Assembly (NCBI GenBank): GCA_039707465.1
Contig: CM077648.1
Location: 72,621,619 to 72,685,618 of the forward strand
DNA from: Rhabdophis nuchalis
Lineage: Eukaryota; Chordata; Lepidosauria; Squamata; Natricidae
Length of the DNA: 64,000 nt
Direction: 5' to 3'
The notes beneath the pieces are model-generated. The model did no database searches and was not told the DNA's origin. It saw nothing but the letters and a program-made list of their open reading frames with translations. A program made the position numbers and the translations under genes. How positions within the stretch are numbered: the stretch's first letter is position 1; every line of letters starts with the position of its first letter. Below, piece by piece: positions 58,216-64,000 of the stretch.

Positions 58216-58864
58216 AGTACTACAAAATGAAAGTCTAAGTTTCTTAAAATATATATATATTGTTTAGCCAAATTAGTTAGCAAACATGGATGTTTGTTTA
58301 AGCAAATAACATATGCTGTAATGTTATTGTTTCAGTTGAATAAATCTATTTAAATTGTTATTATTAAGGTGATGATTATTTTTCTCCTTCCTAAGTACAA
58401 CAGAAAAGTTATCCAAATATGAATGATTAACCTATTAAACGGGGGATAAAAAAACTAATATGAAAAGTTGTTATTCTAAAAATAATCTTCATCTACTTGC
58501 ATATTATAAGTTATACCAGCAAGAATTAGTCTTTATGTAGAAAACTATGATTTAAATCAAGCTTTTTTACTAGTGATTTAAATCATGATTTAAATCGTGA
58601 TTTAAATCAACTTGATTTAAATCAAATCCAACCTGCAATAAATGTATAATTGAAATGAAATTTCCAATAGCTTCAAGATGCACAGCCAGTGGTAAGAAAT
58701 GCTGGGATATATTGTTTAGCAACATCTAGGTCTACAGTTTCTCTGCCCTAGCCTTAACTGTTTTTAAACTCAGTAGAGAAAATACTTACATTAAATTGGA
58801 TACAAATTTTTACTTTAAATGAAAAATAGATTAGTCTTAAGATACCTTTTCTGTACACGCTAAA

Positions 58865-58890
58865 CACACACACACACATACACACATATA
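58865..58890 (+). repeat. (CA)n microsatellite
   Basis: A short run of CA repeats with a TA-rich continuation, near the edge of the decayed LINE below. Confidence 0.9.
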
Positions 58891-59089
58891 TATGGAATCA
58901 TGTGGTTTTTTTCAAATGGAAGCAAACATTTGAGAATGCAGAAAAGAAGTAAGGAATAATAAAACAAAGAAAGTAAATGAATAATATATGAAAAAGGAGA
59001 CATAACAAAAGTTTATACTGAAACCATTCACTATGGTTTCTCATGCCTTTTATTACATCTACACATGCTTCACGTAACATTTTATGTTC

Positions 59090-59360
59090 TTTAATGTCTC
59101 ACTTCTCTCCTTTTTGAGAATCAACTCCATGTATGACTTTCTCAATGGCTTGCTAAAGAGCAAGCTTCTGATCTGCACACCCCCTATCTAGCATAAAACC
59201 ACTTCTCAAAGTTTGCTCATTGTCACCTCTTGTAAGCTTTCAACTGGAATACTGCCAAACACCTGCTCAGGCACACTTAACAAACTAATCCCATTCTAGC
59301 TATAGCATTCCCTCTTGCTATAGGAAAACAATCGTGACAATCTTCCAGCCATCAGGCACA
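59090..59360 (-). pseudogene. Decayed LINE reverse-transcriptase fragment (RTE/Jockey-like)
   Basis: Minus-strand reading gives, through several stops, a block resembling N-Y/W-R-G-I-SLLS and then NEQTLRSGFMLDRGCADQ followed by AIEKVIH. The E-Q..SGF..GRGC.DQ.....Q..EK pattern is typical of the RT fingers of non-LTR elements of the RTE/Jockey type. It is too degraded for a clade call. Confidence 0.45.
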
Positions 59361-60538
59361 GATGTTCTATTCATGCACACATCAAACAAATTGCACAGGC
59401 ACTCACATGCAAATCATATCCATATTTTAACATTTCTTCAGTTACATTGAAAGTTCATTTTTGTGGACTCTTAACATTTTAAACATTCTTCAGTTCCACT
59501 CTTCATTCTCATACAAATGTATTTTAGTATTTCCATATTTCAGTTTTACCCTAAATAATTTAATAATTTTTATTCTGATATCAGAATAAAAATGAGATGG
59601 ACAGATGTTGTTTGTTATTATTATTGACATTCTGTGTAATTTAAATGTTTTATCATGCTATGGTCAACAATTAAACGTTATCATTATTTCATTTACCTAT
59701 ACTCTTAACATTGTCAGAGAATTCAGTTACTGCTGAACAAGGTTTTATTAGAGCTCAATTTGGTCTGTGACAAGACATGACAGTAATTATTTACTTTATA
59801 CAGCAGGACGTGTCTGCTATCAGAATAGAGATTTTGCTCAACAAAATATGTTTTTACTTAATTTGCAAGCATGAATCTTTAGACTTAATTTTAATCCTTT
59901 AATCAGTTTCAAGGAAAAGCAGGGCCTTAGCACCTATAATGAATTCAAAATATAAAATCTATAGAAAACCATCACACGTAGATGGCTAATTCATTTTTAG
60001 AGACACTGCCTTCTAATAGCCCTTTCCCCATAAATTAAAAATAACAGTATAATTCTACAAACTGATTATAAACAACAACATAACACAGATGTCAATATCA
60101 TTCACTGAAACATCTGTAAAAAGTATCATGTGCCAGTGATGAAAAATTGGTGGAACATATAGTTGAATTATTAGTAAATAAACAGACCATAATATTGTAG
60201 GATTTCCAAATATGAACTGATAAAGTCTTGATACATAACAACAGATTTAACTGCTTTTGAAAAAAGTGTGCATAACTGATGTGGCAATACCAGGGCAAAA
60301 TAGAATAGAAGATAAAGAATTGGAGAAGATCACAAAGTATCAAGATTGGAAAAGTTAAAAGATTATGGCATAAAATGGCAATGGTGGTCCCAGTGGTTAT
60401 CAGCACATTGGGTGCCATATCAAAAAGAGTTGTAAGAACAATTGTGTATTAACCCAATTTTCCTTTGTCAAATACAGATGAACTTACAGAGGCCCTGTTG
60501 CTTAGGCCACACTTAAACTATGCCAATATATTACAACA
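59361..60538. other. Intron, nothing recognised
   Basis: AT-rich DNA without recognisable exons or repeat termini. Confidence 0.5.
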
Positions 60539-60895
60539 TCCTAGGTCCATGATGGCGAACCTATGGCACGGGTGCCACAGATGGCACGCGGGACCATTTC
60601 TTAGGGCATGTGAGGCGTTGCCTTGTCAGCTCCAGGGTGTATGTATGTGCTGGCCAGCTGACTTAGGCCTTCTTTTGAGGCCGTTTTTCGCCTTCTGGAG
60701 GTGGGGGAAGGCTGTTTTCACCCTCCCCAAGCTCCTAGAAAGCCTCTGGAGCCTGGGGAGGGCGAAAAAAGTGTGCCAAAAGCAGGGGGGTCACGCACAT
60801 AGCATTATTGGTTGGCACGCTTGCGCACATCCCCCCTGCGCTCCCCCTGCTTTTGGCACGCGAGCCAAAAAAGGTTAGCCATCACTGCCCTAGGT
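60539..60895. mobile_element. Short hAT MITE, 8-bp TSD with one mismatch
   Basis: The element is 60547-60887 (341 bp). Its ends are CCATGATGGCGAACCTATGG and, read inward from the right, CAGTGATGGCTAACCTTTTT. The flanking 8-mers are TCCTAGGT (60539-60546) and CCCTAGGT (60888-60895). The interior has GC-rich partial palindromes (TTTTGGCACGCGAGCC against GGCACGGGTGCC). There is no coding capacity. Confidence 0.85.
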
Positions 60896-61472
60896 TCTTG
60901 GGAAAAAACTGATGTGAATGACAACCAACACCAGCTAAAGAACTGGCAGCTGTGATTTCATGTTGTAATAATAATGAATAGTAATAATGGTAGCAAGTAA
61001 ACAAAAACAAAACAACCCAGAAATGTCATGACAGAAAGCAAATGAAAAGTATCTAACTACTGAAACAAACTGTCGTTCATCATGGAGTTCATTTCTCCTC
61101 CAGTTCTGTCAATTATTGCTTGAGGCAACTACTGACAGCTGGTTTCATGGGACCATGACAACATCTTGGTTGAAGTAATAACTCTCGGTATTATCAAATA
61201 ATTATTATGGTTTTGTCACTCTTTCAAACAAAATCCTACGAAACATGTGGAAGTGTCTGCAAAGCATAATTTTTGAAATGTCTAAATCACCTCCATCTGT
61301 TTTCATATTCATTCAGCTGCCTTGGAAGTTATTCCTGGCTATGCATGCACAGTCTTAATAATCAGGATAGATGGGACCAAAGTAGAACCAAAAATATTTA
61401 AAAGCTTATTTGGGAGTTAAAACTTCTTTTCTCCCGTATTCCTTTTTATATAACATTTGTAAGCAACATGTC
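60896..61472. other. Intron, nothing recognised
   Basis: Unclassified sequence between two hAT elements. Confidence 0.5.
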
Positions 61473-62576
61473 ATTTATACCAGGGGTCCCCAACCCCCGG
61501 GCCGCGGACCGGTGCCGGTCCGTGGCTGGATGGGAGCCAGGCCGCAAGGCTAGAGAGGAGGAGGGAGGGAGGAGGGGGCTGCCCCCTGAGCAGAGCGCGC
61601 AGGAGAACGCAGGCGCGGCTGTTCGCACCGTTGGAGTGTGACTCTTCCTCCACCCTCGTCGACGGAGGGACTCCTGGACGCCGCCGGACCGGCCACCGAT
61701 TCCCTCCCCTGCTGGCATGCCGGCCACTCGTTTTCATCCAGGGACTGCGGAGGCTCTGCGGGCTGGGGTGGGAACTGGCGGGTTGCTCCGGCAGCGCAAG
61801 GAGTCCCTCCGTCGACGAGGGTGGAGGAAGAGCCCCCACCATCCTCCTGCGTTCTCCCGCGCGCTCTTCCCAATGGGCTGCCCCCCTCCCTCCTCCTCCT
61901 CTCCAGCCCGGCTCCTATCCAGCCACGGAGCCTGACCGAGCGAACGAGCGACCAAGCTTGGCAGGCGGGATGAGGAGGCTGGGGGCGGGGGGACGGGACG
62001 ACGATGACGACGACAGACACACATAGAGAGACAGAGGGAGGGAGGGAGAGAAAGATAGACAGAGACACAGAAGATTGAATGAATGAATGCAAGACAGACA
62101 GACACACACACACACACACACACACAGAGTGACAGAAATGGGCGGATGAAGGAGAGACACAGAGAAAGAGAGAAAGAAAGAAAAAAGTGGGAGAGAGAAA
62201 GACAGAGAGAAAGAGACAGAAAGGAAAGAAAGAGACAAGAAAAGATACAGAAAGAGGGAAAGAGAAAAAGAAAGAGAAAGAAATAGAGAGAAAGGGAAAG
62301 AGAGAAAGAAAGAAATAGCGAGAGAGAAAAAGAGAGACAGAGACAAAGAAAGAGAAAGAAAGAGAGAGAGAGAAAGAAAGAAAGAACTTATGACCACAGT
62401 TGAGGCCAAAAGTTTGGTTGCTAACCAAGATCATTGTTAAGTGAGTTTCACATTTTCAAAGTTGGCCACGCCCACCCAGTCACATGACTGCTGAGCCACT
62501 CAGCCGGTCCGCAGAATTTTCTTTAAAATGAAACCGGTCCCTGGTGAAAAAAAGGTTGGGGACCCCTGATTTATAC
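61473..62576. mobile_element. hAT-type non-autonomous transposon, perfect 8-bp TSD
   Basis: The element is 61481-62568 (1088 bp). Its termini are CAGGGGTCCCCAACC, perfect inverted repeats of 15 bp. The TSD ATTTATAC is at 61473-61480 and 62569-62576. The interior holds a large GC-rich imperfect palindrome (arms about 61510-61690 and 61790-61930) and a purine tract (62020-62390), then the inverted shared module (CACTTAACAATG-type, GGCCACGCCCACCCAGTCAC). There is no transposase. Confidence 0.93.
62020..62390 (+). repeat. Homopurine tract inside hAT element
   Basis: About 370 bp of GA-rich repeats with an internal (CA)n at 62103-62125. It is the reverse-orientation counterpart of the pyrimidine tracts at 6975 and 15930. 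Confidence 0.92.
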
Positions 62577-64000
62577 TACAAAACATTATACAAGAAAGTA
62601 AGTAACAAACCAGTATTGGTTAGCTCAACTGGCTTATTATCTTTCTTTTATTGATTTTTCATATAACACAAAGGCTGTATGTTCATGAAGAAAGTTTAAT
62701 GGAATTTATTAGAACTAAATGAGATATATTTAAATAAGGGCCAAGTAGAACATTTTCTTTCCAAAGAATTAGCTCCACCATTAATCTGTACCCACTTCCA
62801 TGAATAGGGCATTACGTTTTGAACTAGAATCTAAAAATTGCTTCAAGATTAAAATGAAATTTGTAAAGTAAAATATTAGTTTATATTAAAAGGACTGTAT
62901 CTAAGGATTATTGGAGAACCTTGTAAATACATCAGTATTTTAAGTCTGGCAAGATTTGCTGTCTACAGGCATTTGCTAATTCAATGACCTCAGATCTTCT
63001 ACTCTGAACTCTGCATTTATAATCCAGATTCTTTATTTGGTACCCTCTACTATAATTATGTAATGATAAAGAAAAATAAATATATATGTATTCTTTCACA
63101 AGAGTGAATAACTGAAAAAATGTATATAACATGTAAACTGCTTACTTTTAAATTTCATGTTAACACTGCTGTTGTTTTTGTATGGGAACCTCAAAGAGAA
63201 TATTAAGTTATGAACCAATATTTGTTTCATATTGCTGTGTATTATTTTCAAGCACAGAGAAAACAAGAACCTTTATGTTGCTGCACTATTATTTTAAAGA
63301 AATTTTTGTAAAATCAGTTTGAAGAATAATACACCTATTAGATGCTTTAGTTAAGTTCCACTGTTTATTAATATCTCCCGTGGATGTCTTCGAGAGTAGG
63401 TATTACAACCAACTAAGCTGCAACTTCTAAAATATAACATTTCCTTTAAAGCAAAACTCTTGTTGCACCCATAATGTGTCTTCTTAATTAGAAAAGAAAA
63501 CAGATTACGATTGACTGCGCAACCAAAAAGAAAACTTTTAAGACATAATGATTGTGCACAGCATTAAATGAAAGGACAATTAAAGTTCTAATTGGTGGTT
63601 TTTTTTTGGAAACAGGCTTTTGAATAGTCAATCCAGAAAAAATGTTTTTAAAAAGTACATTTAGCAAAGTATGCCTTTTTAAGATCACTCCATTTATCTT
63701 CATAGATTATAAAATCTAATCTTAAAGTTAAAGGCAATCATTATTGCCTTTATTTTGAGTAGGAATGTGATCTGCAACTGGAAGATACACTGTATCAAAC
63801 ATATAAAAATTATAATTTAGTAGAAAAGAATTTCCTATCCTGACTCTAACAGCCAATTAACTATAACTAAAAGTATTTCTCTTGTTGTCTTCAAATATTT
63901 GCCAATCAAACTGTGAAATATTGCTGGGAGACTGAGAAAGAAATGAGAGGGAAAATAGGTGCATCATGTCATCAAGAGAGAGGAGAGTTTCTCACAAATG
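62577..64000. other. AT-rich intron to the window end, nothing recognised
   Basis: No exon, TIR or tail was recognised. Short frames have no family resemblance. Confidence 0.5.

Larger units (their letters stand above)
56755..58643. mobile_element. DNA transposon with TTTAAATC-rich ends and 8-bp TSD
   Basis: The element is 56763-58635, with the perfect 8-bp TSD CAATAAAT at 56755-56762 and 58636-58643. The ends are CAGGATGGATAAAAATCAAT and, read inward from the right, CAGGTTGGATTTGATTTAAA. Both sides carry tandem GATTTAAATC-type repeats (56785-56865, 58550-58625). The interior includes an LTR-like segment and a solo gypsy LTR. The TSD length fits hAT. No transposase frame was seen. Confidence 0.85.

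Noticed and set aside
61550..62434. 294-codon minus-strand frame and overlapping plus frames
   Set aside because: The frame lies wholly inside a non-autonomous hAT element, across its palindrome and purine tract; the apparent similarity between frames on both strands is caused by the palindrome.

Overview
This window is vertebrate genomic DNA, almost certainly from a squamate reptile (snake or lizard). It has no bacterial gene organisation. The only host gene I can recognise is on the minus strand: five exons that splice in frame into PDZ1 and PDZ2 of the glutamate-receptor scaffold GRIP1. The order is 54619-54754, 52913-53058, 29783-29866, 29351-29426 and 25404-25549. The exons total 588 nt (196 codons), and every junction has AG/GT signals and matching phase. 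Upstream 5' exons and downstream exons (PDZ3 onward) were not found. Most or all of the window is therefore GRIP1 intron. The squamate call rests on the repeats: several L1 lineages side by side, L2-type LINEs with (ATT)n tails, a Sauria-like SINE, a chromodomain Ty3/gypsy element, a Penelope-like fragment and many hAT and Tigger elements.

Layout. 1-1190: an ORF1-only L1. 1190-4810: a decayed L1 with ORF1 and ORF2. 4811-5310: a Penelope-like 3' end. 5476-5600: a tRNA-type SINE. 6201-6350: a small hAT MITE. 6380-8680: CR1-like remnants interrupted by a hAT-like block with a long pyrimidine tract. 8690-14095: two ORF1-only L1 copies head to head, the right-hand one complete with a 16-bp target-site duplication (TSD). 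15707-23742: a three-level nest, in which a hAT element with an 8-bp TSD holds an ORF1-only L1 with a 16-bp TSD, which holds an L1 with an uninterrupted 1261-codon ORF2 and a 10-bp TSD. 25404-25549: GRIP1 exon. 25622-27729: a cluster of three L2 pieces. 27898-28016: a foldback element. 29351-29866: two GRIP1 exons.

31204-40518: an L1 with a 13-bp TSD whose ORF1 is split by a complete Tigger transposon (intact 743-aa transposase) and by a hAT element, and whose ORF2 has lost its endonuclease and carries an L2 tail. 42376-52131: a Ty3/gypsy chromovirus with two LTRs and a 5-bp TSD. It is broken by two L2 insertions, one of which fuses Gag in frame with an L2 endonuclease/reverse transcriptase. 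52325-54754: Sauria-like SINE, GRIP1 exon, long-TIR element, GRIP1 exon. 56755-58643: a TTTAAATC-rich DNA transposon holding a solo LTR of the same gypsy family. 59090-59360: a decayed LINE RT on the minus strand. 60539-60895 and 61473-62576: two more hAT elements. The rest is AT-rich intron.

The most unusual points are these. (1) Two sequence families of full-length ORF1-only L1 elements, comparable to mammalian HAL1, with L1-type target duplications. (2) A Tigger transposase with about 15 nine-residue repeats at its N terminus. (3) A roughly 120-bp module plus homopyrimidine tract shared by hAT-like elements with different termini. (4) An uninterrupted Gag-L2 chimeric frame. All identifications come from reading the sequence and from memory of the families; no database search was run.
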